Shown: in pieces, positions 8,331-16,175 of the stretch | How the letters are laid out: every line of letters starts with the position of its first letter | Numbering within the stretch: the stretch's first letter is position 1 | NCBI GenBank assembly: GCA_014654065.1 | Contig: JACWDM010000001.1 | Span: 62,001 to 126,000, forward strand | DNA length: 64,000 nucleotides | DNA from: Pelagibacterales bacterium SAG-MED15 | GTDB lineage: Bacteria; Pseudomonadota; Alphaproteobacteria; Pelagibacterales; Pelagibacteraceae | Direction: 5' to 3' | Notes under the pieces: model-generated | The model's input: only the letters and a program-made list of their open reading frames with translations | What the model was told of the DNA's origin: nothing | The model's database searches: none | Position numbers and translations under genes: made by a program

Positions 8331-9665
8331 ATGAGTTCATTAAAACAATATTTAAATTTAAAAGAATTTAACCTATTAAGGTTTTTAACTGGTTTAGCTT
8401 TATTTATTTGTCTTTTTACAAATTCTGCATTGTCATCTGAAAAAAATATTACTTATATGCAAATTCTACAAAAACCAAACGATTTAGATTTAAACTTAAA
8501 GTATGCTCAACAACAAGGAAAAATGGGAAATTTCAAGCAAACTATTTCTACTCTTGAAAGATTAAACATGCTTTACCCAGAAAATGTTGAGATTAAATTA
8601 TATTTACTCTCAGTATTAGTTCAGGTCGACTCTCCAGAAAAGGCGTACACAATTATAGAAGAAATGAAATTAAGAAGAGATCTAGATCCTGAAGATTTAG
8701 AAACTTTATTAGAAATAGAGGAAGGTTTAAAAGATAGAGAGCCATCTTTATGGAATTTAACAGCAGATATCTCAGTTGGTGGAGTTTATACTGATAATGT
8801 TAATAGTGTATCAAAAACAAGATTACAAAGTACGTCTGATGTAATAGGCGGTTTCAATTCTGCAAAATACGATAGAACATTGAGTGGTGGTTTAGGCTTA
8901 TCAGCCTCGAGACCGATTGGAGAAGAATCCTCTTTTTTAATTAACCTAAACCACACTTCATCAGAACAACATCAGGAAACTGATGATGATTTTCAAAGTT
9001 ATGGTTTAACATTTGCCTTTGATACTACGTTAGGTAATCAAAGTTTAAGTCCGTACTACATGTTAAGTAAATCGGACTATCAAACAGATGCAGATAGTTT
9101 TTCAAACATGTATGGTATAGGGGGATTTTTTACAGTTGGTGAAAGAAACTCTTTTAGTTATGGATACTCATTTGCAGACTCAAAAGGAAATCACAATTCA
9201 ACTGATGATACCGCAATGGATACCAATTCAATTTCACATGGCTTTACTTTAGGTCATGACTATATATTAACTGAAATAATTTCAACATCTTTTAGTTTAG
9301 GATATAGTGATACAGATGCTCGTGTTGATGCAGGAAATGATTACGAAACTTATGATGTGGGTTTTGGATTAAATTTTGCTTTCCCATGGGCTTACATTGC
9401 TGTCAGTAACGCTGTAGGTTTTAATGATTATAAAAAAGAAGATACCAGCGTAAATTCAAATAAATTAAGATCAGATTATACAAACACTTTTGATATTATG
9501 TTAACCAAAGCGATTGGTGATATATTTCCAACTATTGATCCAAATAGAAGTCTTTTTATAAACCTATCCTACGAAAAAATGATTTCAGAGGCTAATATAT
9601 TGAACTATGATTATATAAGCGATTCCTTCTCAATAAGTTTTTCTAGATCCGTAAGATTAAATTAG
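8331..9665 (+). CDS. TPR plus outer-membrane barrel protein, Slam/DUF560-like
   Basis: 444 residues. The N-terminal hydrophobic signal region (about 18-36) is followed by a TPR-like helical domain (about 40-145: NLKYAQQQGKMGNF, LERLNMLYPENVEIKLYLL). From about 150 the sequence is a beta-barrel with alternating strands and aromatic residues, opening with WNLTADISVGGVYTDNVN, which resembles the start of the surface-lipoprotein-assembly-modifier (DUF560) barrel. Size and order (signal, TPR, 14-strand-type barrel) fit Slam. Slam proteins help lipoproteins to the cell surface. An alternative is a structural outer-membrane protein with no transport role. It precedes the FecR and CHASE2 genes. Confidence 0.7.
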   Translation: MSSLKQYLNLKEFNLLRFLTGLALFICLFTNSALSSEKNITYMQILQKPNDLDLNLKYAQQQGKMGNFKQTISTLERLNMLYPENVEIKLYLLSVLVQVDSPEKAYTIIEEMKLRRDLDPEDLETLLEIEEGLKDREPSLWNLTADISVGGVYTDNVNSVSKTRLQSTSDVIGGFNSAKYDRTLSGGLGLSASRPIGEESSFLINLNHTSSEQHQETDDDFQSYGLTFAFDTTLGNQSLSPYYMLSKSDYQTDADSFSNMYGIGGFFTVGERNSFSYGYSFADSKGNHNSTDDTAMDTNSISHGFTLGHDYILTEIISTSFSLGYSDTDARVDAGNDYETYDVGFGLNFAFPWAYIAVSNAVGFNDYKKEDTSVNSNKLRSDYTNTFDIMLTKAIGDIFPTIDPNRSLFINLSYEKMISEANILNYDYISDSFSISFSRSVRLN

Positions 9666-9765
9666 TTGCAAATTATTTAAAGAAATCCCCATATAATTGA
9701 GTTTTGAGCCTCTCAATTTGAGCTTTTTTCATTTAACTTTTTGTATTTTTTGTTACTTTCTGATT

Positions 9766-11013
9766 GTGAAAAAAATATTATCAATATTCATAAGTTTAAT
9801 TTTCATTTTAAGCATAAATGTTAATGCTGAAGAAAAATTAACTATTGAAAAACAATTAGTTGGAATTGTTGGTGCTATATCAGGGACAGTAAAAACTGAA
9901 ACCAGAGAATTAAAAGCTGGTGATAAAATTTATTTAAATGAAACTATTTATGCTGGAGCTAGCTCAGGTACTCAAATCTTACTTTTAGATCAATCAACTT
10001 TTACCGTGGGTGAAGACTCAGAGGTGGTGATGGATACATTTGTTTTTGATCCAGAAACTAATGATGGAAAAATAGTTGCAAGTGTCAAACAAGGAAGTTT
10101 AAAAGTAATCTCTGGATTAATAAGCAAAAAGAATCCAGATAGTTTAACTGTTGAAGTTCCAGAAGGTACACTAGGTTCAAGAGGAACGGAATTTCAAACA
10201 ATTGTTTCAAAAGGAAAAACTGATACTTTATTAATAGGTCCAGGGAAAAATAATACTTTAGGTATGCGACCGGGAGCAGTGCTTGTCGGTAATAAATTTG
10301 GTCAAACTTTATTAAATAACCCTTACAGCACAACTTCAATGACAAAAAATAAGGCACCAGGGCAAGCAAAAAGAATTACAAAAAATCAGTTAAAGAAATT
10401 TAATAAAAAGATGAAAGCTTTAAGAGTAGCAAAATTAACTCCAAGTGATGCTAAAGCCGAAAGAAAAGTGTTAAGAAAAGAATTAAAAAAAGAATTGAAA
10501 TCTTTAGGTTTTGAAAAAGAAGAGATTAAAACAATAATAAAACAAAATATTCAAAAAGATAAAGAAAAAAAAGTAGCTATAAAAGCTGATAGAGCTGAGA
10601 AAAAGAAAAAAGCTAAAGCAGAAAAGAAAAAGAATAAAAAGAAAAAAGCTAAAGCAGAAAAGAAAAAAGGTAAAAAGAAAAAAGCTAAAGCAGAAAAGAA
10701 AAAAGGTAAAAAGAAAAAAGCGAAAGCAGAAAAGAAAAAAGGTAAAAAGAAAAAAGCAGTAAAGAAAAAAGCAACTAAAAAAGAGAAGAAAAAAGCTACA
10801 AAGAAAAAACCTGCTAAGAAGAAAAAAGCAGTGAAGAAAAAGCCAGCTAAGAAGAAAAAGAAAGCTGTAAAGAAAAAACCTAAAAAGAAAAAGAAAGCTG
10901 TAAAGAAAAAACCTAAAAAGAAAAAGAAAATAGCTAAAAAGAAAAGAATAGTTAAAAAGAAAAAAGCAGCTAAGAAGAAAAAAGCTAAGAAGAAAAGAAA
11001 GAAAAAGAAATAA
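9766..11013 (+). CDS. FecR-domain periplasmic protein with long lysine-rich tail
   Basis: I place the start at GTG 9766 (415 residues), because from there the protein begins with a normal signal peptide (VKKILSIFISLIFILS, cleavage near NVNA-EE). A TTG at 9697 would add 23 residues before it. The FecR domain spans about residues 30-135 (GTVKTETRELKAGDKIYLNE, FTVGEDSEVVMD, GSLKVISG, PEGTLGSRGTEF). The last ~150 residues are mostly Lys with Ala and Glu, including four 12-residue repeats. FecR domains in this setting are periplasmic and are found beside CHASE2 sensors in many proteobacteria. The next gene is exactly such a sensor. The function of the polycationic tail is unknown. Confidence 0.85.
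   Translation: MKKILSIFISLIFILSINVNAEEKLTIEKQLVGIVGAISGTVKTETRELKAGDKIYLNETIYAGASSGTQILLLDQSTFTVGEDSEVVMDTFVFDPETNDGKIVASVKQGSLKVISGLISKKNPDSLTVEVPEGTLGSRGTEFQTIVSKGKTDTLLIGPGKNNTLGMRPGAVLVGNKFGQTLLNNPYSTTSMTKNKAPGQAKRITKNQLKKFNKKMKALRVAKLTPSDAKAERKVLRKELKKELKSLGFEKEEIKTIIKQNIQKDKEKKVAIKADRAEKKKKAKAEKKKNKKKKAKAEKKKGKKKKAKAEKKKGKKKKAKAEKKKGKKKKAVKKKATKKEKKKATKKKPAKKKKAVKKKPAKKKKKAVKKKPKKKKKAVKKKPKKKKKIAKKKRIVKKKKAAKKKKAKKKRKKKK
10602..10757 (+). repeat. 36-bp tandem repeat, four copies, in the FecR-protein tail
   Basis: The segment GCTAAAGCAGAAAAGAAAAA (last copy GCG for GCT) recurs at 10612-, 10648-, 10684- and 10720-, exactly 36 bp apart, encoding a 12-residue KKKAKAEKKKGK-type unit. Before and after it the coding sequence is a less regular lysine-codon run. 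Copy number could vary between strains. Confidence 0.85.
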
Positions 11014-11072
11014 GCAACTCTTTTTACGCTAAGTTTTATTTACATTACCTAAATTAAATATAAATTCATTTT

Positions 11073-13145
11073 GTGAAAGTCTTTTTGCAAAAATATTCAA
11101 ACTACTTAGTTTTTATTGGAATTCTTTTGCTCTTAATTTCATTAAAAATAATTAATCCTCCATTTATAAAATCAGTTTCATATTTAAGTTTTGATTTATA
11201 TCAAAAAATATTTGCACAAAAAAAAGATAGTGATGTCGTTATTGTTGATATTGATGAGAATAGCTTGGGAAAGTTTGGTCAGTTTCCTTGGAACAGGAAA
11301 GTTTTTGCAAAAATAATAGATCAACTTAATACATCATCTCCAAAAGCAATTGGATTTGATATTTTTTTTACAGAAAAAGATAAACAATCTCCAGAAGAAA
11401 TTATTAAATCTTATGGTTTAATACCATCAGATGTTGCGGAACTTCAAAAACTTAAAAGCCCTGATGAGCTTTTTTCTGAAAAATTAAAAGAGTCTAAATC
11501 TGTAATTGCAGTATTAGGAAGCAATGTTCCCTCTTATTCAAATTATGATCGAAAAGCAAAAGCAAGGTTTTTATCAAAAGGAGGAGATCCAAAACAATTT
11601 ACATACTCTTATCCTTATTCAATAGGATCATTAGAAAAATTAGAAAAAAATGTAAAGGGCTTAGGCTCAATATCATTTCTAGATCAATCAGACGGAATTA
11701 TAAGATCTTTACCTTTGATCGTACAATTTAATAAAAAATTATATCCAACTATGGGTTTGGAAATGGTTAGAATAGGTTCTAATCAAAAAAATATTTATGT
11801 AGAGCTTAATGAGATTGGAATTCAAAGAATAAATGTAAGACCTAATAAAATTGAATCAGATGTAAATGGAATTATTTGGATTAAGTATAAAAAATCTCAA
11901 AAGAAACAATATATTTCCGCAAGTGATGTTTACGAGGGAAATTTTAATAAAGAATTTTTTGAAAATAAATATGTACTTATAGGTGCCTCCGCTCAAGGAT
12001 TGTTTGATTTAGTTAAAACACCTTTAGGTGTTACAATTCCAGGAGTTGAGGTTCATGCAAATGTTATAGAAAATATTTTGGATAACTCTTATCTAATAAG
12101 AAATCCAAACACATATGTTTTCGAGTTACTATTTTCTATAATTGTTGCCCTTATTACATTTATTTTATCTCAGAAAATAAAACCAAGACATAGTTTATCA
12201 ATTTTCTTTGGTAATATTTTAATGATAATAATTATTGGATTTTCAATTTATAAATTTAGATCTGAACTTATTGATATAAGTTATCCAATCTTTATTGTAA
12301 CCTTAACATTCTTAACAGGTCTTTATTTTAGATTTATTGAGGAAAATAAACTTGCGTTAGAAAACTTGCAAAAAGAAGCTAAACTTTTAAAAGAAAGAGA
12401 GCTTGCTGCAGGTGTTCAAAAAAGTTTATTCCCAGATATATCTAAATTTGAAAATTTTATTTTTGCAACAAACGTACCTGCAAGAGATGTGTCAGGGGAT
12501 TACTTTGATGTGGTAAGATCTACACCTGAAGAATATTTTTTTACATTAGCCGATGTTTCTGGAAAAGGAATTAAAGCTGGAATGTATATGGCAAAAGCAT
12601 CTTCAATTTTTAGAACACTTACTAATTTAAAATTTCCAATTGAAAAAGTTGTATTTGGTGTGAATAACGAACTTGTTGAGGCTAAATTTAAAGGAATGTT
12701 CGTTACAGCAGTTTTTGGAAAGCTAAACATTAAAACTGGTGAATTAGTTTTTATTAATGCGGGTCATGAAAGCATTCTGTCATTTGATCAAAATAAAAAT
12801 TATGAATACATAAAATCTGAAATGCCACCAATTGGAATTGTAAAGTATTTCTCTGAGTCGATGGTAAAGTCAAATACCATTAATATTAAAGACAAAACAC
12901 TAGTAGTTTATACAGACGGTGTAACAGAGGGTTATTTGGAAAATGGAGAAGAGTTAGGAGCTGAGGGTGTACAAAAAATTATAAATAAAATTTCTGATGT
13001 AACTCCAAAAAGCATTGTTGACTCTATAGAGAAAGAGTTGAACTGGGGTGCAGATAAATTAAGAGACGATATTACATGTATGGCAATAAATATTACAAAT
13101 ACAGACCTAATAAAAAAAGGTAAGTTAAAAAATACTGATAAATGA
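11073..13145 (+). CDS. CHASE2-SpoIIE/PP2C phosphatase (RsbU-like)
   Basis: 690 residues from GTG 11073. TM1 is at about 10-28, then a large periplasmic CHASE2 sensor (about 30-340, with VVIVDIDENSLGKFGQFPWNR), a cluster of three membrane segments (about 347-430), a short coiled coil, and a PP2C_SIG phosphatase (about 445-690). Metal-site motifs are visible: SGDYFD 474-479, ADVSGKG 493-499, TDG 614-616 and DDIT near the C-terminus. Known SpoIIE/RsbU enzymes dephosphorylate STAS antagonists, and the STAS/RsbW pair at 5739-6451 would supply the substrate. The preceding FecR gene completes a familiar FecR-CHASE2 pairing, so the input is likely periplasmic. Confidence 0.92.
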   Translation: MKVFLQKYSNYLVFIGILLLLISLKIINPPFIKSVSYLSFDLYQKIFAQKKDSDVVIVDIDENSLGKFGQFPWNRKVFAKIIDQLNTSSPKAIGFDIFFTEKDKQSPEEIIKSYGLIPSDVAELQKLKSPDELFSEKLKESKSVIAVLGSNVPSYSNYDRKAKARFLSKGGDPKQFTYSYPYSIGSLEKLEKNVKGLGSISFLDQSDGIIRSLPLIVQFNKKLYPTMGLEMVRIGSNQKNIYVELNEIGIQRINVRPNKIESDVNGIIWIKYKKSQKKQYISASDVYEGNFNKEFFENKYVLIGASAQGLFDLVKTPLGVTIPGVEVHANVIENILDNSYLIRNPNTYVFELLFSIIVALITFILSQKIKPRHSLSIFFGNILMIIIIGFSIYKFRSELIDISYPIFIVTLTFLTGLYFRFIEENKLALENLQKEAKLLKERELAAGVQKSLFPDISKFENFIFATNVPARDVSGDYFDVVRSTPEEYFFTLADVSGKGIKAGMYMAKASSIFRTLTNLKFPIEKVVFGVNNELVEAKFKGMFVTAVFGKLNIKTGELVFINAGHESILSFDQNKNYEYIKSEMPPIGIVKYFSESMVKSNTINIKDKTLVVYTDGVTEGYLENGEELGAEGVQKIINKISDVTPKSIVDSIEKELNWGADKLRDDITCMAINITNTDLIKKGKLKNTDK

Positions 13146-13236
13146 TTATTTCTCAGTCTTTTTATTTAGAAATTTATTAATACTATTAAATTTCAATAAT
13201 TTATTATTTCAAATTTTCTGATATATAAATTATGCA

Positions 13237-14082
13237 ATGAAAAAATTTTTCCTAACTATTTGCTCTTTTTTAATGATTTCATCATCAAGTTTTGCTGATG
13301 ATTATGAGTTTTTTAATCTTGCTGAAATTGTTAAAAATTTAATTCCAGGAGAAGGTGATACAGAGGTCAGTATAGACGTTAGAGAGAATTATAAACCGGA
13401 CTACAGCATACTTGGAGTTCGGGAAATTGAAAAAACAGATAGTGGGAATGTCTTTACTCAATTTTCTTTATTCAATACAGAAAAAGATAATGAGGAAAGA
13501 ATTGTTGGAAATTTAGGTTTTGGAAAAAGAATGTTAAGTAATGAAAACACTTTGATGACAGGTTTTAATGCATTTTTAGATTATGATGATAATGGAAACA
13601 CAAGATCAAGTCTGGGTATAGAAGCTAGAAGCGCAGTTTTAGATTTTGGCTATAATTACTATTTTGGATTAGGGGATGGAACTGATGAAAAAGTTTTAGA
13701 TGGTTATGATTTAAATTTATCATCTCAAGTTCCTTATATGCATTGGGCAGATATATTTGTGAACGCTTATGAATGGGAAGGTGAAGATAGAGATGATATT
13801 AAAGGAAGAAAATATGGATCAGAGCTTCTCATACATCCCACTTTAAGTTTTGAATTTGCCTACGATGATAAAAGTAAAGATGGCTTAGAAGATGAAAAGT
13901 ACGCAAAGTTTATATTTGTTTACCCTCCAAGAACTGGCCCAACACTTCAAGATGGTTTTTTCAATGATACAAAGTGGAAGAAAGAAAAAGATATGTCAGG
14001 CGAGCTTTTAACAAAAGTAAAAAGAAACAACAAAATTATGATTGAGTTTAAAGGTAAATCTACGATATCGAGGACAGACTAA
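13237..14082 (+). CDS. Free-standing inverse-autotransporter (intimin/invasin) barrel protein
   Basis: 281 residues with a signal peptide (cleavage near SFA-DD). Residues about 75-185 carry the signature of the inverse-autotransporter beta-domain: LGFGKRMLSNENTLMTGFNA, FLDYDDNGNTRSSLGIE, then LDFGYNYYFGL and GYDLNLSSQVPYM. Intimins have this barrel N-terminal to a long passenger of Ig-like domains. Here the protein ends soon after the barrel, with only about 50 polar residues after FIFVYPP. The next gene starts inside its stop codon (TAATG) and encodes a separate secreted protein. Confidence 0.8.
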   Translation: MKKFFLTICSFLMISSSSFADDYEFFNLAEIVKNLIPGEGDTEVSIDVRENYKPDYSILGVREIEKTDSGNVFTQFSLFNTEKDNEERIVGNLGFGKRMLSNENTLMTGFNAFLDYDDNGNTRSSLGIEARSAVLDFGYNYYFGLGDGTDEKVLDGYDLNLSSQVPYMHWADIFVNAYEWEGEDRDDIKGRKYGSELLIHPTLSFEFAYDDKSKDGLEDEKYAKFIFVYPPRTGPTLQDGFFNDTKWKKEKDMSGELLTKVKRNNKIMIEFKGKSTISRTD

Positions 14083-14855
14083 TGAATAAATTATTTAAAA
14101 TAATAATCATAGCAAAATTTTTATTACTTGTTTTTGTAACTAATTCTTATTCAGCAAGTAAGACAGGTCAACCAAGTGTATATAAAGTTATAATGAAAAA
14201 AGTTGAACTTTGTACTGCGAGCACAAGTGTTACTAGTTGCGAAGGAGCAGTTGTTATTGGAACTGGAAATAAAACGGTTGATATTGCAGCTGTTGGTGAA
14301 GGTGCAGTTGCAGCAGCTTACGGTGACCCAGCACTCTTGCCACTTGGTGAAACTTATACTCATATGAGAGTAACTATTGATAGAAAAATGACAATTAAAG
14401 CAGATATAACAGTTCCAGGTGTAACTGCACCTTGTAGAACAACCACAGCATTATCAGACTCTGCTTATCCTGATGGTTTAAGTGGTACAGAAAAATATGA
14501 TACAACACCTGTTGTGGCAGATGATGGGACCGCTGCAGAAGCAGATATATATATGAAAAATGATCAAATGGAAACTTGTGAGAACGCTGCATGTTCATCA
14601 ACATCAGATCCAAATACTGTGGAATATGACCAAGGCATTGGATCCTCAACTCATCAATCAACTCATGCTGAAGGAGATACATCTGACGATCATATGATGG
14701 TTTATACACTTGCAAGTCCTTACACAGTTGCATTAATTTCACCTACGGTAGACATTTCTTTTGGAACAGAAAATGCAATAAAAGCCGCTGAAGTAGGAAC
14801 AGATCTTTGTTCGTTTGAGCCACAAGAACCAATAGTTACAATTACAATTAAATAG
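14082..14855 (+). CDS. Secreted protein of unknown function, coupled to the barrel gene
   Basis: 257 residues with a signal peptide (cleavage near NSYSA-SK). The mature protein is Thr/Ala/Val-rich with about nine cysteines in short spacings (VELCTASTSVTSCEG, ETCENAACSS), no membrane segment and no family I recognise; predicted beta-rich. It overlaps the upstream barrel gene by 1 bp, so it is probably coupled. It may be a periplasmic or surface partner of the barrel, which lacks its own passenger. That is inference. Confidence 0.7.
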   Translation: MNKLFKIIIIAKFLLLVFVTNSYSASKTGQPSVYKVIMKKVELCTASTSVTSCEGAVVIGTGNKTVDIAAVGEGAVAAAYGDPALLPLGETYTHMRVTIDRKMTIKADITVPGVTAPCRTTTALSDSAYPDGLSGTEKYDTTPVVADDGTAAEADIYMKNDQMETCENAACSSTSDPNTVEYDQGIGSSTHQSTHAEGDTSDDHMMVYTLASPYTVALISPTVDISFGTENAIKAAEVGTDLCSFEPQEPIVTITIK

Positions 14856-14863
14856 ATTAGTAG

Positions 14864-15118
14864 TTACTTTAATAAATCTTGAAGTTTATTTTCTTTTTCT
14901 AAAGCCCTTAATTCTTGATAGCCGCCTATATGTTTATCATCAATAAATATTTGAGGTATTGTTCTTTTACCATTAGCTTTTTGAATCATCTCTTCCATTA
15001 AACCTTCTTTTGAAGCAATATCGATTTCTGAAAATGTAGCATTATTTCTTACTAGCAGTCTTTTTGCTGCATCACAAAAGTTACATGATGGACCAGTATA
15101 AATAACAATATTTTTCAT
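14864..15118 (-). CDS. grxC: Glutaredoxin (Grx3 type)
   Basis: 84 residues, the usual size. The active site is C12-N-F-C15 (TGPSCNFCDAAKRLL), which departs from the common CPYC, followed by the glutathione-binding RTIPQIFI with its cis-proline and GGYQELRALE. Cytoplasmic dithiol reductant using glutathione. It is convergent with the preceding secreted-protein gene (8-bp gap) and lies 3 bp after the DUF2805 gene, so the two minus-strand genes are probably one transcript. Confidence 0.93.
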   Translation of the reverse strand: MKNIVIYTGPSCNFCDAAKRLLVRNNATFSEIDIASKEGLMEEMIQKANGKRTIPQIFIDDKHIGGYQELRALEKENKLQDLLK

Positions 15119-15121
15119 ATC

Positions 15122-15415
15122 TTATATATAGTCATTTTTTTTGATTTTTCTTCTAATTTCTTTTCTAGTAATTTCAAATTTTTTTCTATGTTTTATACTT
15201 TGATTTTTCGCTCTTTTTCTCCAAAGTCGAAAAGATGAGGGTTTAAGATTTTTTCGCATAATCTTAATAACATCATTTTCAGTTTTTCCAGTTTTTTTTC
15301 TGATTTCCTCAAAAGTTATTCGATCAGCCCAAGCTGCCCAGACAACCCAATCTGGACTCATTACATTTGGCTCTGGGTTTTTAACTCTAGTTTGGGGCCT
15401 GTGACTTTTTTTCAT
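15122..15415 (-). CDS. DUF2805/TIGR03643 family small basic protein
   Basis: 97 residues. The conserved block SPDWVVWAAWADRITFEEIR, then TGKTENDVIKIMRKNLKPSS and FRLWRKR is typical of the TIGR03643/DUF2805 family, whose function is not established; the pattern suggests a helix-turn-helix-like fold. The C-terminal tail is strongly basic. It is upstream of glutaredoxin and divergent from the LysE gene. Confidence 0.85.
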   Translation of the reverse strand: MKKSHRPQTRVKNPEPNVMSPDWVVWAAWADRITFEEIRKKTGKTENDVIKIMRKNLKPSSFRLWRKRAKNQSIKHRKKFEITRKEIRRKIKKNDYI

Positions 15416-15468
15416 AAATATTTTATCTATTTTAAATAAATCATTAATGAATTTTCTTCAACATGTGA

Positions 15469-15535
15469 TATATTCTTTTTAGATAGTCCTATCTAGCCAT
15501 CTTTAGCTCCCGGTTTTTTAGGACTATCCTCAAAA
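15469..15535 (+). promoter_or_regulatory. Promoter and structured 5' leader of the LysE gene
   Basis: A -10-like TATATT at 15469-15474 predicts a transcript starting at about 15481. The leader then begins with GATAGTCCT (15482-15490), which pairs perfectly with AGGACTATC (15520-15528), closing a 29-nt loop and holding AGGA, a weak ribosome site, 12 nt before the ATG at 15536. The same 5' segment can fold alternatively as the dyad TAGATAG-tc-CTATCTA (15480-15495). Mutually exclusive pairings around a ribosome site are what a riboswitch or translational switch looks like. A protein operator is the alternative reading. I could not match it to a known riboswitch class. Confidence 0.5.
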
Positions 15536-16144
15536 ATGCTCCCATTAGAATATCTTCTTTTTTTACAAATAATAATTTTTTTATTTATTTCCCCAGGTAC
15601 CCCCAGGGTAGTTATTATTTCTTACTCAATGAATTATGGAGTTCAAAAATGTATTTGGACAGCTTTAGGAGATGTTTCAGCTAATATTATCCAAGCAACA
15701 CTAGTAATATTTGTAATTGGTTCTTTTTTTTCAGACAATCCTGTTATTCTAAATACATTTAAGTGGATAGGGGTATTTTACTTATGTTACTTAGCTTACG
15801 ATATATACAATACAAATCCTAATGAGGTTAACACCAAGAAAATAAAGCAAAAAAGTTTTTTATCTTTTTTTAAGGATGGTTTTATAGTTGCAGGTACAAG
15901 CCCTAAGGCTTGGATGTTTTTTCCTTTTATTTTTCCACAGTTCATTGATTTTAGTAGCAATTACGTAATTCAATTCTTAATTTTAATTATTACCTATGTT
16001 ATTTTAGATTTTTTATCGTTAATGGGATATGCGATACTTGCTAATAGATTAATAGTGTGGATAAAGGCAAATCCAAAGATAATTAATACAATTTCGGCGT
16101 GCGTTCTAATATTTATTGCTGTAATAATTGTATTAATTCAATAG
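15536..16144 (+). CDS. LysE/RhtB-family amino-acid exporter
   Basis: 202 residues, six hydrophobic segments, with the N-terminal motif PGTPRVVIISYSMNYG that replaces the usual PGP block of LysE/RhtB exporters. Family members expel amino acids such as lysine, homoserine, threonine or leucine; the substrate here cannot be read from the sequence. The start ATG 15536 lies just after a predicted leader hairpin that may regulate it. The ProC-like gene follows after 31 bp. Confidence 0.85.
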   Translation: MLPLEYLLFLQIIIFLFISPGTPRVVIISYSMNYGVQKCIWTALGDVSANIIQATLVIFVIGSFFSDNPVILNTFKWIGVFYLCYLAYDIYNTNPNEVNTKKIKQKSFLSFFKDGFIVAGTSPKAWMFFPFIFPQFIDFSSNYVIQFLILIITYVILDFLSLMGYAILANRLIVWIKANPKIINTISACVLIFIAVIIVLIQ

Positions 16145-16175
16145 TTTTAATTTTAATAATTTAAATAAAAATAAA

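Noticed and set aside
9697-9765. TTG start 69 bp upstream of the FecR gene start
   Set aside because: It would put a 23-residue aromatic stretch before a complete signal peptide and would overlap the palindromic motif. GTG 9766 gives a normal export signal.
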